This document shows positions 6,587 through 16,459 of a stretch of 52,226 nucleotides of DNA, in pieces. Under the pieces are notes generated by a model. That model was not told the origin of the DNA, made no database searches, and saw only the letters and a program-made list of their open reading frames with translations. Origin of the DNA: Gammaproteobacteria bacterium (GTDB lineage Bacteria > Pseudomonadota > Gammaproteobacteria > Steroidobacterales > GCA-2729495); the NCBI GenBank assembly GCA_013001905.1, contig JABDLC010000079.1, positions 1 to 52,226 of the forward strand, read 5' to 3'. A program made the position numbers and the translations under genes. Numbering within the stretch: position 1 is the stretch's first letter; every line of letters starts with the position of its first letter.

Positions 6587-8974
6587 ATGAAAAGAATGCT
6601 TATCAATGCAACTCAGGAAGAAGAGTTGCGCGTAGCCATCGTCGATGGCCAGAAACTTTATGACCTCGATATCGAGGTAGGTAGCGACCAGCAGAAAAAA
6701 GCCAATATCTACAAAGGCAAGATTACCCGCGTTGAGCCCAGCCTCGACGCCGCTTTCGTTGACTATGGCGCCGAACGTCACGGCTTCCTGCCGCTCAAAG
6801 ATATCTCTCCGGAGTACTTCCAGAAGCAGCCCCAATCGGGCCAGCGGGTCAATATCCGCGAAGTACTGAAGGAAGGTCAGGACATCGTCGTCCAGGTCGA
6901 TAAGGACGAACGCGGCAATAAAGGCGCCGCGCTGACAACATTCATCAGCCTGGCCGGACGCTTCATCGTCCTGATGCCGAACAACCCCCGTGGCGGCGGC
7001 GTTTCCCGCCGCATCTCGGGCGAAGAGCGCGAAGAAATCCGTCGCGTCCAGAAGCAACTTAAAGTGCCGGAAGGTCAGAGCTGCATCGTGCGCACGGCGG
7101 GTATCGGCCGCTCCATCGAGGAACTCACCTGGGATCTGGAATACCTCTCAGAAGTCTGGGACGCGATCCTCAAGGTCGTGGTCCAGAAACCGGCACCGTT
7201 TCTGATTTATCAGGACAGCAGCCCCATTGTCAGAGCGCTGCGCGATCACTTCAACGCCGATGTCGGTGAGATCGCTGTCGATGAACCCGCGGCTTTCGAG
7301 GAAGCCCGTGAATTCATTGAGCAGGTCATGCCTCACAACATTCGCAAGCTGAAGCTTTACGAAGACGACGTACCGCTGTTCACACGCTTCCAGATTGAGA
7401 GTCAGATCGAATCGGCATTTGCTCACACGGTCAATCTGCCGTCCGGCGGCAGCATCGTGATCGACCATACCGAAGCGCTGATCTCCATCGACATCAACTC
7501 AGCGCGCGCGACCAAGGGTGGTGATATTGAGGCAACAGCGCTCGCCACCAACCTGGAAGCCGCCGACGAAATCGCTCGTCAGTGCCGTATTCGCGATCTC
7601 GGCGGCCTGCTGGTCATCGATTTCATCGACATGGGGCCGAACCGCAATCAGCGGGAAGTCGAAAACCGGCTGCGTGAAGCCGTCAAAACTGACCGCGCCC
7701 GCGTGCAGATTGGCCGTATTTCCCGTTTCGGCCTGCTCGAAATGTCACGCCAGCGCATGCGCCGTTCGCTTGGCGAGTCTGCCAATCAGATCTGCCCGCG
7801 TTGCAACGGCCAGGCTGTTATCCGCAGCATCGAATCACTCGCACTCGCCGTTTTGCGACTGGTCGGCGAAGAAGCGCGTAAGGAACGCACTTCCAAAGTT
7901 ATCGCCGAATTGCCGATTGATGTGGCCACGTTTCTGCTGAACGAGAAGCGTGAATGGATTCACAACATCGAAGAGAACACAGAAGTTGAACTGCTGCTGG
8001 TCTCCAATCCCGCACTGGAAACGCCCAACTACACCATCCGCCGGGTACGCGACGACCAGACGCTCATGCCGGAAAACTCAGGCGCCAGCTACAACCTGAT
8101 TACGCCTGAAGGTGACCTGCTGGAGGAAGCCCTGAAGCTTTCGACTAAAAGCACGAGCGAAATCCCTGCCGTGTCAGGCGTAACGCCCGACTCACCCGCA
8201 CCGACACCCAAAGCACCGGTCGACAATACGCAAAGCAAAAAAGTGGCCGAATCGGCCGGTATCGCCGGGTTCTTCAAAAAACTGTTCGGCAATGATGCCG
8301 TCGGGCAGCCGGAAGAAAAGCCTGCCAGTCAGCGCAGCGGCAAACGTCAAAGCTCACGACGCGGCGGCAAACGCGATACGCGCAGTCGCAGAGGTCAGGG
8401 CGAACGTCGTTCCGGCCGCAGTGGTTCGTCACAGGGCAAGCGTTCCGACAACAACAGCGACAGCAGATCAGGGCAGAAAGACAGCGCGCAGAAGCCGCGT
8501 CAGCAACAGAATAAACAGCAAAACAAGCAACAGGCGTCGGGTGAGGACAAGCAAGGGAGCGGTCGCAAGCGCCGCCGCAGACGTCGTTCATCCAATCGCA
8601 ACAAGTCAGGCGACAACGCAGGGAATCAGCAGCAGGCACAAAACAATGCGGGCCCGGACAGCGATAACGCAGGCAATTCTGCTGCCCGTAACGAACAGCC
8701 CAACGAACGAGTGCAAACTCGGAATCAGAATTCCGACAGCAGGCAATCCGATAATAAGGCGGCCGATATCAAGCCGACAGATACAAAAGCAGCCGGCAAC
8801 AAGCCTGCGGCCAAACCGCAGTCCAATGACAAAGATGGCAATCTGAGCGACGGTAATCGCAGCAACGGCAATGGCAAAGATGGCGGCAAAGACCGCTTAC
8901 TGCCGTGGGAGAGCGCGCCCGGCCAGGCTAAACAGAGCTACACCGTCTGGTCGTCAGACGAGTCCGGTGATTAG
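6587..8974 (+). CDS. rne: Ribonuclease E
   Basis: Endoribonuclease that initiates mRNA decay and processes rRNA and tRNA; membrane-associated degradosome scaffold. At 795 residues it is shorter than E. coli RNase E (1061). The catalytic half is intact: [18 protein letters not shown]-terminus, an S1 domain (about residues 35-125), 5'-sensor region, the metal-binding aspartates in SIDINSAR and VIDFIDM, and the zinc-link CPRC. The C-terminal part from about residue 520 is low complexity, rich in Q, N, S and K/R, with arginine-rich patches (GRKRRRRRR) and a short hydrophobic FFKKLFG segment that could be a membrane anchor. The end LLPWESAPG...[11 protein letters not shown] may be a partner-binding motif. 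The stop overlaps the convergent phosphatase stop by 4 bases. Confidence 0.97.
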   Translation: MKRMLINATQEEELRVAIVDGQKLYDLDIEVGSDQQKKANIYKGKITRVEPSLDAAFVDYGAERHGFLPLKDISPEYFQKQPQSGQRVNIREVLKEGQDIVVQVDKDERGNKGAALTTFISLAGRFIVLMPNNPRGGGVSRRISGEEREEIRRVQKQLKVPEGQSCIVRTAGIGRSIEELTWDLEYLSEVWDAILKVVVQKPAPFLIYQDSSPIVRALRDHFNADVGEIAVDEPAAFEEAREFIEQVMPHNIRKLKLYEDDVPLFTRFQIESQIESAFAHTVNLPSGGSIVIDHTEALISIDINSARATKGGDIEATALATNLEAADEIARQCRIRDLGGLLVIDFIDMGPNRNQREVENRLREAVKTDRARVQIGRISRFGLLEMSRQRMRRSLGESANQICPRCNGQAVIRSIESLALAVLRLVGEEARKERTSKVIAELPIDVATFLLNEKREWIHNIEENTEVELLLVSNPALETPNYTIRRVRDDQTLMPENSGASYNLITPEGDLLEEALKLSTKSTSEIPAVSGVTPDSPAPTPKAPVDNTQSKKVAESAGIAGFFKKLFGNDAVGQPEEKPASQRSGKRQSSRRGGKRDTRSRRGQGERRSGRSGSSQGKRSDNNSDSRSGQKDSAQKPRQQQNKQQNKQQASGEDKQGSGRKRRRRRRSSNRNKSGDNAGNQQQAQNNAGPDSDNAGNSAARNEQPNERVQTRNQNSDSRQSDNKAADIKPTDTKAAGNKPAAKPQSNDKDGNLSDGNRSNGNGKDGGKDRLLPWESAPGQAKQSYTVWSSDESGD

Positions 8975-9453
8975 GATTTAACAATCAGGCGTTCAATGAG
9001 CGCCTGATTGGCCTCCTCCAGCAGGTCGAGGACCCGTTCGAAACCCGCGGCGCCCCCGTAATAGGGATCGGGCACTGCGCCACCCGGGTCTTCCGTGCTG
9101 AAATCCAGCAGCAGGCGCACGTCGGCGCGGCAGCTCTCCGGCTGCATGTCGCGCAGACGCTGTAAATTGTCTGCGTCCATCGCCAGTACGTAGTCGAAGC
9201 GCTCGAAATCCGCGACCTCTACCCGTCGCGCGCGCTGGTCAGAAAGATCAATACCCCGGCGGCGCGCAGCGGCAATTGCACGGTCGTCCGGCGGCTCGCC
9301 GACGTGGTACGCGTGAGTGCCCGCGGAATCCAGTTCGAACGCATGGGCCAGTGCACGGTCCTGCAGCAACTTGCGCATGACCCCCTCGGCCGTCGGCGAA
9401 CGGCAGATATTGCCCATACAGACAAACAGTATTCCAGTGCGGCTCTCAGCCAT
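8971..9453 (-). CDS. Low-molecular-weight protein-tyrosine phosphatase
   Basis: About 160 residues. The P-loop [17 protein letters not shown] holds the CxxxxxRS signature (VCMGNICRS), and the general-acid aspartate lies in VPDPYYGG. Such enzymes dephosphorylate tyrosine kinases or UDP-sugar enzymes in polysaccharide synthesis, or arginine phosphate in some lineages; the target here is unknown. Last gene of the comEC-exbB-exbD-msbA-lpxK-kdsB block, a position also seen in other gammaproteobacteria. The ATG at 9453 overlaps the kdsB end by 8 bases; a GTG at 9462 adds three residues. It converges on rne with no room for a terminator. Confidence 0.93.
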   Translation of the reverse strand: MAESRTGILFVCMGNICRSPTAEGVMRKLLQDRALAHAFELDSAGTHAYHVGEPPDDRAIAAARRRGIDLSDQRARRVEVADFERFDYVLAMDADNLQRLRDMQPESCRADVRLLLDFSTEDPGGAVPDPYYGGAAGFERVLDLLEEANQALIERLIVKS

Positions 9454-10213
9454 GGTCCGCACCTGCTGCCAGTAACGCAGCCACTTTGGCTAGATCTTCG
9501 GCGGTATCGACATCCGGGCCGTGCGCAGTTTCATCGACCGCGACACGGATTTCCATGCCGAGCCACATCGCACGCAATTGTTCCAGACGCTCCAGTTGCT
9601 CCAGCGCACAGGGCGGCGCGGCGCTCAGCGTTCTCAGCGCAGCGACCCGGTAGGCGTACAGGCCGAGATGACGGTGCGCAAGTGGCAGCGCATCAGCAGC
9701 CACGAAGCCATGCCCGGCGGCCGGGATCGCCGCGCGACTGAAATACAACGCGCGGCCCGCACTGTCGGCAACCACTTTCACGACATTCGGATCGCCGTAC
9801 TCGCCTTCTGTTCGTAACGGCGTGCATAAGGTGGCAACGGAAGCGTCCGGGTTTGCGTCGAGCAGTCCGGCCACGGTGCCGATGCTCGCGGGCGGCAACA
9901 ACGGCGCATCGCCCTGCACGTTCACAACGATATCACCATCGGACCAGCCGCGCGTGGCACTGACTTCCGCCACTCTGTCCGTGCCGGACTGGCAGTCGGT
10001 TCCGGTCATGCAGACATCCGCGCCGAATCCCCGCGAGACGGTGGCCACCTGCTCGTTGTCGGTGGCGATCACCACCTCGGCGGCGCCGCTCGCCCCGGCG
10101 CGTTCCCAGACATGCTGAACCATGGGCTTGTCGCCCACCTGCAACAAAACTTTGCCGGGCAATCGCGATGACTCAAACCGCGCGGGTATAACGACTTTGA
10201 ATGAACTACTCAC
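9446..10213 (-). CDS. kdsB: 3-deoxy-manno-octulosonate cytidylyltransferase (CMP-Kdo synthetase)
   Basis: Activates Kdo with CTP to CMP-Kdo for the LPS inner core; cytoplasmic. About 255 residues, the family norm. The N-terminal nucleotide-binding signature VVIPARFESSRLPGK is followed by KPMVQHVWERA, VVIATDNEQV, VNVQGDAPLLP and the late HLGLYAYR segment. The start is probably GTG at 10213 ([11 protein letters not shown]), overlapping lpxK by 8 bases; a GTG at 10222 is also in frame. The small ycaR/Trm112-like gene often found between lpxK and kdsB is absent. Confidence 0.96.
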   Translation of the reverse strand: MSSSFKVVIPARFESSRLPGKVLLQVGDKPMVQHVWERAGASGAAEVVIATDNEQVATVSRGFGADVCMTGTDCQSGTDRVAEVSATRGWSDGDIVVNVQGDAPLLPPASIGTVAGLLDANPDASVATLCTPLRTEGEYGDPNVVKVVADSAGRALYFSRAAIPAAGHGFVAADALPLAHRHLGLYAYRVAALRTLSAAPPCALEQLERLEQLRAMWLGMEIRVAVDETAHGPDVDTAEDLAKVAALLAAGADHG

Positions 10214-11201
10214 TTTGTGCACTCTGCTGCCACTGCTTAACTTTATCTACCACCGTTGCGGTCAGACGCGCCGCCGCTGCGTCGTCCATAACAACGCGGA
10301 CCGGAACGTACCACGCATCAATCGGCTCTGCTAACCGGTATTTGACCGCGTCTTTTTCAGTCATCAGCACCGGCAGCGGTCGCTGTCTGACCAGCCTCTC
10401 AATATCGGTATGACCATGATCCGGGACATCCGTTTCAAGGACCTTGAGACCGCGTGCACGAAGCCCATCGTAAAACCGCTGCGGGTTGCCGATACCTGCG
10501 ACCGCCCAGACCTCGCCACTGAACTCGTCCAACGACTTCTGACGGCCGTCTGCGAGCGAAACCGCATGGTGCTGGGGCAACTGAAACGGGATGCTGTCGC
10601 TCAGACGGCTGTCGCCGTTACTCAGCACCGCATCCACTGTCTTCAGCCGGCCGCGGCTTTCCCGTAACGGGCCAGCAGGCAGCAGCCACCCGTTGCCGGT
10701 GCCCCGCTGACTGTCAATCACCACGATCTCAACCGCCCGCCGCATGCGGTAATGCTGCAGACCGTCATCGGCGATCACGACATTAGCACCGTGCTCTGCC
10801 GCACACCTCACAGCCGCGACACGATCGACACAGACCACGATGTCGCAACCGGTCAGTTTGCGCAATAAACAGGGTTCGTCGCCGGATACCTCAACTGGCG
10901 TCGCATCGCTTACCAGCAACGGCACCACCGACCGGCTTCCACCGTAACCGCGACTCACAATCGCGGGTGAAAAACCGGCTTCCCGTAATTGCCCGGCAAG
11001 CCATGCAACGACGGGCGTTTTACCGGTGCCGCCCACAGTAATGTTGCCGACCACGACCACCGGAACCGGCAGGTCGGGCCGCCGCCAAATCTTGCTCCGG
11101 TAGAGAAAACGACGTGTTACAGAGACCAGCCAGAACAGCGCAGCGAACGGCAGCAAAGGTATCGCCCACCAGGCACGGCCGTACCAAAGCGTGGCTGCCA
11201 A
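10206..11201 (-). CDS. lpxK: Tetraacyldisaccharide 4'-kinase
   Basis: Phosphorylates the 4' position of the lipid A precursor at the inner membrane, the sixth step of the Raetz pathway. About 330 residues: a hydrophobic N-terminal helix ([17 protein letters not shown]), the P-loop [13 protein letters not shown] and the downstream [11 protein letters not shown] segment with the conserved DDGxQH motif. Directly after msbA, its usual partner. The start is uncertain: TTG at 11201 lies just after the msbA stop, CTG at 11210 would give [11 protein letters not shown], and GTG at 11261 would overlap msbA by 59 bases. I chose TTG. The end overlaps kdsB. Confidence 0.94.
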   Translation of the reverse strand: MAATLWYGRAWWAIPLLPFAALFWLVSVTRRFLYRSKIWRRPDLPVPVVVVGNITVGGTGKTPVVAWLAGQLREAGFSPAIVSRGYGGSRSVVPLLVSDATPVEVSGDEPCLLRKLTGCDIVVCVDRVAAVRCAAEHGANVVIADDGLQHYRMRRAVEIVVIDSQRGTGNGWLLPAGPLRESRGRLKTVDAVLSNGDSRLSDSIPFQLPQHHAVSLADGRQKSLDEFSGEVWAVAGIGNPQRFYDGLRARGLKVLETDVPDHGHTDIERLVRQRPLPVLMTEKDAVKYRLAEPIDAWYVPVRVVMDDAAAARLTATVVDKVKQWQQSAQSE

Positions 11202-11202
11202 C

Positions 11203-12969
11203 TTATGCAGAACCGGCGCCCTCTTCGCTGAACTGCAAACGATGCAGTGCCGCGTAGGCACCGCCGCTGGCCAGCAACTCTTCGTGCCGTCCGATTTCGA
11301 CTATTTCTCCGGCGTGCATCACCACAATTCGGTCGGCGCTTTCGATAGTCGACAGACGATGTGCGATAACAAAAGTCGTGCGGTTCTGCATCAGCTTGTC
11401 GAGCGCCGCCTGTATATGCCGCTCGGATTCGGTATCGAGTGCTGATGTGGCTTCATCGAGTATGAGCACCGGCGAGTTCTTAAGGAGCGCCCTCGCGATG
11501 GAGATTCGCTGTCGCTGCCCGCCGGATAGTAACGTGCCGCGATCACCCACCATGGTATCGAGCCCGTCCGGCATGTCAGCCACAAACTCGGCAACGTGCG
11601 CGGCAGCGGCCGCCGCTTCGATGTCATCCTTGCCGGCGTCAGCCAGACCGCCGTACGCGATGTTGGCCGCAATCGTATCGTTGAACAGTGTCACTTCCTG
11701 ACTGACAAGACTGATGTGCCGGCGCAGGCCTTCGAGCGAGTAGTCATCCAGCGGCCTGTCATCCAGAAGAATCGTGCCGCTGTCGTAATCGTAGAAGCGC
11801 GGCAGCAGGCTCACGAGTGTCGACTTGCCACTGCCGGAACGGCCCACTAACGCGATCGTCTCACCCGGTTCGACCTTGAGATTAATGTCGCGCAGCACGG
11901 GCTGCTCCGACCGGTTGTAACTGAAACTAACCGAGCGGAATTCGACCCGCCCGTCGATGGTGTCGGGATCGAGGCCACCCTGATCGCGCTCCGGTTCCTC
12001 GTCGAGGATACGAAACAGGCTTTCACCTGCAGCCACGCCGCGCTGAATCGTCGCGTTCACGTTGGTCAGGCGTTTCAATGGCGCCATCAGCAACACCATC
12101 GCCGTAATGAAGCCCGCAACCCGCGAGACATCGATATCGATCTGACTGATCAGATAGATCACACCCGCGACGCCGAATGCGGTAACCAGCACGGTCACGC
12201 CGTTACCGGCTGCACTGGTGGCCAGCAGACGCATCTGCACCCGCCGGTTTTGTTCGTTGGCTGCTTCAAAACGACCGCCCTCGTACTCCTGGCCGCCGAA
12301 AATTTTCACCACACGATGCGCATCCAGCGCCTCGCTGCCAATGCGGGTGATATCTCCGACTGTCGCCTGAATCCGCCTGTTGTGCTTGCGGAAGCGGGTA
12401 CCGAGAAAACGGACGATCAACGCAATGAAAGGCGCAACGATAAACACGAACACCGACAATTCGGCGCTGAGGTACAGCATGTACAGCACCAGAAACAGGA
12501 TGGTCAGCGTGTCTTTAAACAGCACGATCACGGTGTTCGAGGCAGAGTCTGCTACCTGTGCCACATCGTAGGTCAGCTTCGACAGCAATTTACCCGTCGC
12601 CTGACGATCAAAATAACTCGCCGGCAAACCCAGATAACGCTCAAATACCTGCCGGCGAATCTCCTTAACCACCCGGTTGGAAATCCAGCCCATGCCGTAG
12701 GTCGACAGAAAGTTTGTGACCCCGCGCACGACAAACAGCAGCAATACGCCCAACGGCAACCAGCGTTTGACGAACTCCTGACCCTCGGTTAACTCATCGC
12801 CCGCCGCAACGATTTCGGTGAGCTGCTTGATGAGAAACGCAAAGCCGGCATCGGACGCAGCGAAGGCACCGGAACTGACCGCGACGCCGATAAACACCGG
12901 CCAGTAGCGTACGCTGAGCGACAATAAGCGCTTGTAAATACCGAGCGGCGTATAGCGTGAATCCGACAT
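11203..12969 (-). CDS. msbA: Lipid A export ATP-binding/permease MsbA
   Basis: Half-type ABC exporter that flips lipid A-core across the inner membrane; works as a homodimer. 588 residues from the ATG at 12967-12969 (MSDSRYTPLG). The transmembrane domain (about residues 20-310) is followed by the nucleotide-binding domain with Walker A GRSGSGKST, signature LSGGQRQRIS, Walker B VLILDEATSALD and the switch histidine in VIAHRLST. An open frame continues upstream to 13167 but runs through exbD, so I reject it. The start is 10 bases after the exbD stop. Confidence 0.97.
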   Translation of the reverse strand: MSDSRYTPLGIYKRLLSLSVRYWPVFIGVAVSSGAFAASDAGFAFLIKQLTEIVAAGDELTEGQEFVKRWLPLGVLLLFVVRGVTNFLSTYGMGWISNRVVKEIRRQVFERYLGLPASYFDRQATGKLLSKLTYDVAQVADSASNTVIVLFKDTLTILFLVLYMLYLSAELSVFVFIVAPFIALIVRFLGTRFRKHNRRIQATVGDITRIGSEALDAHRVVKIFGGQEYEGGRFEAANEQNRRVQMRLLATSAAGNGVTVLVTAFGVAGVIYLISQIDIDVSRVAGFITAMVLLMAPLKRLTNVNATIQRGVAAGESLFRILDEEPERDQGGLDPDTIDGRVEFRSVSFSYNRSEQPVLRDINLKVEPGETIALVGRSGSGKSTLVSLLPRFYDYDSGTILLDDRPLDDYSLEGLRRHISLVSQEVTLFNDTIAANIAYGGLADAGKDDIEAAAAAAHVAEFVADMPDGLDTMVGDRGTLLSGGQRQRISIARALLKNSPVLILDEATSALDTESERHIQAALDKLMQNRTTFVIAHRLSTIESADRIVVMHAGEIVEIGRHEELLASGGAYAALHRLQFSEEGAGSA

Positions 12970-12979
12970 TGGCGGCCGC

Positions 12980-13402
12980 CTAGCGATCTTCCGCGCGGAC
13001 CGTGGCGATATTAATCTCGCTGTATCCCAGTCTGCCGGCAACATCCATTGCCGTGACGACAGCCTGATGCGTGGCTTCAGCATCCGCGCTGATCGTAATC
13101 CGGGGGTCGCGTTCTTCGCCCTCCAGTTTGCGGATCGCGTCTTCGAGCGTTTCTGCCCGCGCGTCAATCAGTAGCCGACCGTTTACAAGATAAGTGCCCT
13201 GTGCCGTTACTGCGACCACCATGGGCTGGGCATCGACGGCGGCGGGCGCGGTGGTCGAGGCTTCCGGCAGGCGAATACCGATTTTCGACTCCCGCACAAA
13301 GCTCGTCGTGATCATGAAGAACACCAGCAGCAGCAACACAACGTCGATGAGCGACGTCAGATTGATTTCAGGCTCTTCGCGGCTACGACTGCTGAGGTTC
13401 AT
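12980..13402 (-). CDS. exbD: ExbD/TolR-family biopolymer transport protein
   Basis: About 140 residues: a short cytoplasmic N-terminus ending EEPEINLTSLID, a single membrane helix (VVLLLLVFFMITTSF) containing the conserved proton-carrying aspartate in LIDVVLLLL, and a periplasmic domain (roughly residues 45-140). It partners with the ExbB-like protein to use the proton motive force. The start ATG at 13400-13402 overlaps exbB by 20 bases. The cluster with comEC and msbA, without a tonB gene, is conserved in many gammaproteobacteria; the energised partner is not known from this window. Confidence 0.93.
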   Translation of the reverse strand: MNLSSRSREEPEINLTSLIDVVLLLLVFFMITTSFVRESKIGIRLPEASTTAPAAVDAQPMVVAVTAQGTYLVNGRLLIDARAETLEDAIRKLEGEERDPRITISADAEATHQAVVTAMDVAGRLGYSEINIATVRAEDR

Positions 13403-14045
13403 TGGGTTGCCCTTCATCACCCTTGCCCAGCGCATCCATGTAGCGCTTGCGATGCAGCGCCTCAACCAGAGTGATGGCTTCTTTTTCCATGCGCACGACC
13501 AGCTCATCCACCCGGCCACGCAGGTAGCGGTAACCGATCAACGCAGGTATCGCCACAATCAGCCCTGCCGCCGTCGTGATCAGCGCTTCGGAGATACCGC
13601 CCGCGAGCACTGCGGGGTTACCCACCCCCTGCGCGGTAATTGCTTCGAAGACGTTAACCATGCCAACTACAGTTCCGAGCAGACCCAGCAGCGGCGACAC
13701 GGCGGCAATGGTGCCGAGCGAGTTGAGGTAGCGCTCCAGGTCGTGCACGACATGACGACCGGTGTCTTCAATGCGCTCTTTCATGATTTCCCGGCTGCGA
13801 TGGCGGTTACTCAGACCGACACTCAGGACCTCACCCAGCGGCGAACTGTCATGCAGCGTTTTGAGGTGCTCATGATTGAGTTTATTGGTGCTCACCCACT
13901 CCCAGACTTCCTTGGTGAGCCGGCGGGGCAATACGCGTTTTTCCTGCAGCGTCCAGAGACGCTCGAGGATGATGGCGACAGCCATGACAGAGCAGACGAT
14001 GATGGGAAACATGACCCAACCACCGGCTTTAATAATTTCCAGCAT
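13383..14045 (-). CDS. exbB: ExbB/TolQ/MotA-family proton channel protein
   Basis: 220 residues starting MLEIIKAGGWVMFPII at the ATG 14043-14045. Three membrane helices are visible: about residues 10-30, 105-135 (TIAAVSPLLGLLGTVVGM, the family signature) and 150-175 (LITTAAGLIVAIPALIGY). Forms the inner-membrane proton channel with the adjacent ExbD. In frame, upstream sequence to 14114 has no family resemblance and is excluded. An 80-base gap to comEC (14046-14125) holds no gene and may hold the promoter of exbB-exbD-msbA-lpxK-kdsB. Confidence 0.94.
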   Translation of the reverse strand: MLEIIKAGGWVMFPIIVCSVMAVAIILERLWTLQEKRVLPRRLTKEVWEWVSTNKLNHEHLKTLHDSSPLGEVLSVGLSNRHRSREIMKERIEDTGRHVVHDLERYLNSLGTIAAVSPLLGLLGTVVGMVNVFEAITAQGVGNPAVLAGGISEALITTAAGLIVAIPALIGYRYLRGRVDELVVRMEKEAITLVEALHRKRYMDALGKGDEGQPNEPQQS

Positions 14046-14125
14046 TCCCGTACCTTTACAGCGCCTTTGTGAAGCGCGTAGCGCGCTGCAACTATACCCC
14101 GCAGACGGTTGCATTTACAGCGCGG

Positions 14126-16459
14126 TCAGCGCCCTGCGCACCCTGGCAAATCACGGTAGCGAACGGCTGCAGGCCGCTTAAAGTCTGCCTTGTAGACTGA
14201 ATCAAGAGTCAGGCGCCCGGCGTGACGCGCCGTAAACGTCAATTGACCGGTGAGCGCCGTGTTCAGCCCGCAACTGCCGGCCTCTGCCCAGCGACGGGCG
14301 ACAGCAGAGTCAGGAAATCCCCAACGATTGCGAAAGCCTGTCGTGTAGACAGCATAGTTCGGTGTAACCGTCGCGACCCATGCCTCACTCGACGAGGTGC
14401 GGCTGCCGTGATGCGGGACAATGACGAGATCAGCTCGCAGTTCGTCACCGCGCGCCAGCGTCACTGCCTCAGCGTCTGTTTCGATATCGCCGGGCAAAAG
14501 CACGTGTGCAGATGCGGTACGCACACTCAGCACGCATGACGCATCGTTGCGGCTCCAGCCGACAACCGTGCGAGGATGCAGAATCCGGAACTCAACATCG
14601 TCCCACGCCCAGCGCATCGCGCGTCGACACCGCCAGTGCGGACTGACTCCATCATGAACCGGGGCCATTACGTTCGGTGCATGCAAACGCTGCCGCACAC
14701 TGTCAGCCCCGCCCGCGTGATCATTATCCGAATGACTGATCACTAACAGGTCGAGCGCACTGAGGCCCAGCGCCTGCATTGCCGGCACCACGGTCATGGC
14801 GCCACTGTCGCCGCCGCGCCACGCAGGACCCGCGTCGATCAGCAGCGCTCTCGTGCGCGTCTGCACCAGTACAGCACTGCCCTGCCCGACATCCAGCACA
14901 TCGACCTGCAATTCCGGTCGGTCCGGCCGCCAGTTCCACAATGCCGGCGATGCCAACACTGCCAGCAGCAGCAGAACACCGGCGACGCGAAGCACTAACC
15001 ATCGCGACACCAGACTGACAACGCTGCCCGCCAGAAGCAACGTGAGCGCCAACGGGCCGGGTGCCATTCGCAATCCGCTGCCGCTGCGTTCAATGGCAGC
15101 ATCCAGCATGCCGACCGACTGATGCAGCAACCAGCCGGCACCGGTTACCAGCGCGTCCCCACCGGGCAGCCGCAGCAACGCGAGCAGCGATGCCGCCATC
15201 ACCAGAGGCAGCAATACGAAGCTGAACAGCGGAATTGCGACGAGATTGATCAGGGGTGCGACGGGCGCCCAGACACCGAACAGCAATAACCCCGGCACCA
15301 GCAGTCCGATGCTGAGTCGCCATTGGGCGCTCAGCAATGAAATACTATAATTCAGTACTTTATGGGTTATTTGAGAGGTATTTCCGAGCTTAAGAGCCCG
15401 TCCGGTCAGCAGTAATGCGACGGCCAGGTAGGACATCCAGAAGCCCGGCTGCAACACCACCACCGGATCGACAACCACACCGCTGATAGCCACCAATGCC
15501 AGGACACGCAGCGGTTGCGTGTCGCGGCCGCTCAACCAAAGCGCAGCACAGATCACAAACATCGTGGCAGCCCTGCTGGTGGGCACTGACCAACCGGCCA
15601 GCAACGCATAAAGAAACGCCGCTGCGCTGCCCGCCGTTGCCGCGCTCGCCGCCGGCGACAACCGCACAAACACTGCGAACCACCAGACGCATACGGCGAC
15701 AGCGGCGGCCACCATGCCTATATGCAGGCCGGAAATAGCGATGAGGTGCGTGGTGCCCGTCATCCGCAGTGTTTCCCATTGCGCCGGGGAAATACCGGAC
15801 CGGTCTCCCAGTACCAGCCCGCGCAACAGCCCCGTCGCCTCCCCGCCGTGATCCGCGATCAGCCGTGCACGCAAGGCCGCGCGCACGCTGAACCGCGCGC
15901 CCGGACGCAGGTCATGGCGCTCTCTGTTCAGCGGACTGTCCCTGACGTACGCGGTAGCCGTTATCCCGCTGCGAAACAACCAGATTTCCCGGTCAAACTG
16001 ACCGCGATTGCCCTGCCCGTGCGCAGGCTTTACTCGCAGCAGCAGGTCATAACAGCCGCCCGCTCGCACCGGGTACACGGCATCGTAGATCGTGACGTAG
16101 ACGCGTTCGGGAAACAGCAGCGAGCCGGCCCGCTCATGGCGGGTGTCGAATGCGAATGCAGTGCGGTACTCATTCGCGCGTGGAAAATCCGCGACACAGC
16201 CGCTGACCAAAACATTGCCCGTCAGCTGTGTGACAGCCCGCCATTCTGCACGGTACAGAGTGCCGCCTGACATCGCAGCACAGAGCACCATGGTGACGAG
16301 CAGCGCGGGTGCGCCGGCAAACCACCATGCCAACAACCCGACCGGCAACACCCACATAAGCGGCGAGTTTTGCACCGGTACCCAGAGGCCGGCGAGAGCC
16401 GCAGCGATGATCTGCAACGCCAACACGATCATAAACGTGCGAGAATACGCCCATGCCAC
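14126..16459 (-). CDS. comEC: ComEC/Rec2 DNA-uptake channel protein
   Basis: Inner-membrane channel for single-stranded DNA during natural transformation; also kept in species not known to be competent. 777 residues: N-terminal hydrophobic helices and a DUF4131-like domain (about 1-180), the competence domain with GTTHLIAISGLHIGMV (about 235-480), and a C-terminal metallo-beta-lactamase domain (about 515-750) with ISHSDNDHAGG and VIVPHHGSRTSS, the presumed metal ligands of a nuclease. The start is GTG at 16459, overlapping the divergent DUF2062 start by 7 bases, or the ATG at 16432. An AT-rich patch (about 15336-15400) encodes KLGNTSQITHKVLNYSIS, unlike its GC-rich surroundings. Confidence 0.94.
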   Translation of the reverse strand: MAWAYSRTFMIVLALQIIAAALAGLWVPVQNSPLMWVLPVGLLAWWFAGAPALLVTMVLCAAMSGGTLYRAEWRAVTQLTGNVLVSGCVADFPRANEYRTAFAFDTRHERAGSLLFPERVYVTIYDAVYPVRAGGCYDLLLRVKPAHGQGNRGQFDREIWLFRSGITATAYVRDSPLNRERHDLRPGARFSVRAALRARLIADHGGEATGLLRGLVLGDRSGISPAQWETLRMTGTTHLIAISGLHIGMVAAAVAVCVWWFAVFVRLSPAASAATAGSAAAFLYALLAGWSVPTSRAATMFVICAALWLSGRDTQPLRVLALVAISGVVVDPVVVLQPGFWMSYLAVALLLTGRALKLGNTSQITHKVLNYSISLLSAQWRLSIGLLVPGLLLFGVWAPVAPLINLVAIPLFSFVLLPLVMAASLLALLRLPGGDALVTGAGWLLHQSVGMLDAAIERSGSGLRMAPGPLALTLLLAGSVVSLVSRWLVLRVAGVLLLLAVLASPALWNWRPDRPELQVDVLDVGQGSAVLVQTRTRALLIDAGPAWRGGDSGAMTVVPAMQALGLSALDLLVISHSDNDHAGGADSVRQRLHAPNVMAPVHDGVSPHWRCRRAMRWAWDDVEFRILHPRTVVGWSRNDASCVLSVRTASAHVLLPGDIETDAEAVTLARGDELRADLVIVPHHGSRTSSSEAWVATVTPNYAVYTTGFRNRWGFPDSAVARRWAEAGSCGLNTALTGQLTFTARHAGRLTLDSVYKADFKRPAAVRYRDLPGCAGR

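Noticed and set aside
6307-6663. Open frame in the rne leader on the plus strand
   Set aside because: Overlaps rne, has no recognisable family pattern and lies in a leader with RNA structure; treated as chance.
12970-13167. N-terminal extension of msbA
   Set aside because: Lies wholly in exbD in another frame; family alignment starts at MSDSRYTPLG.
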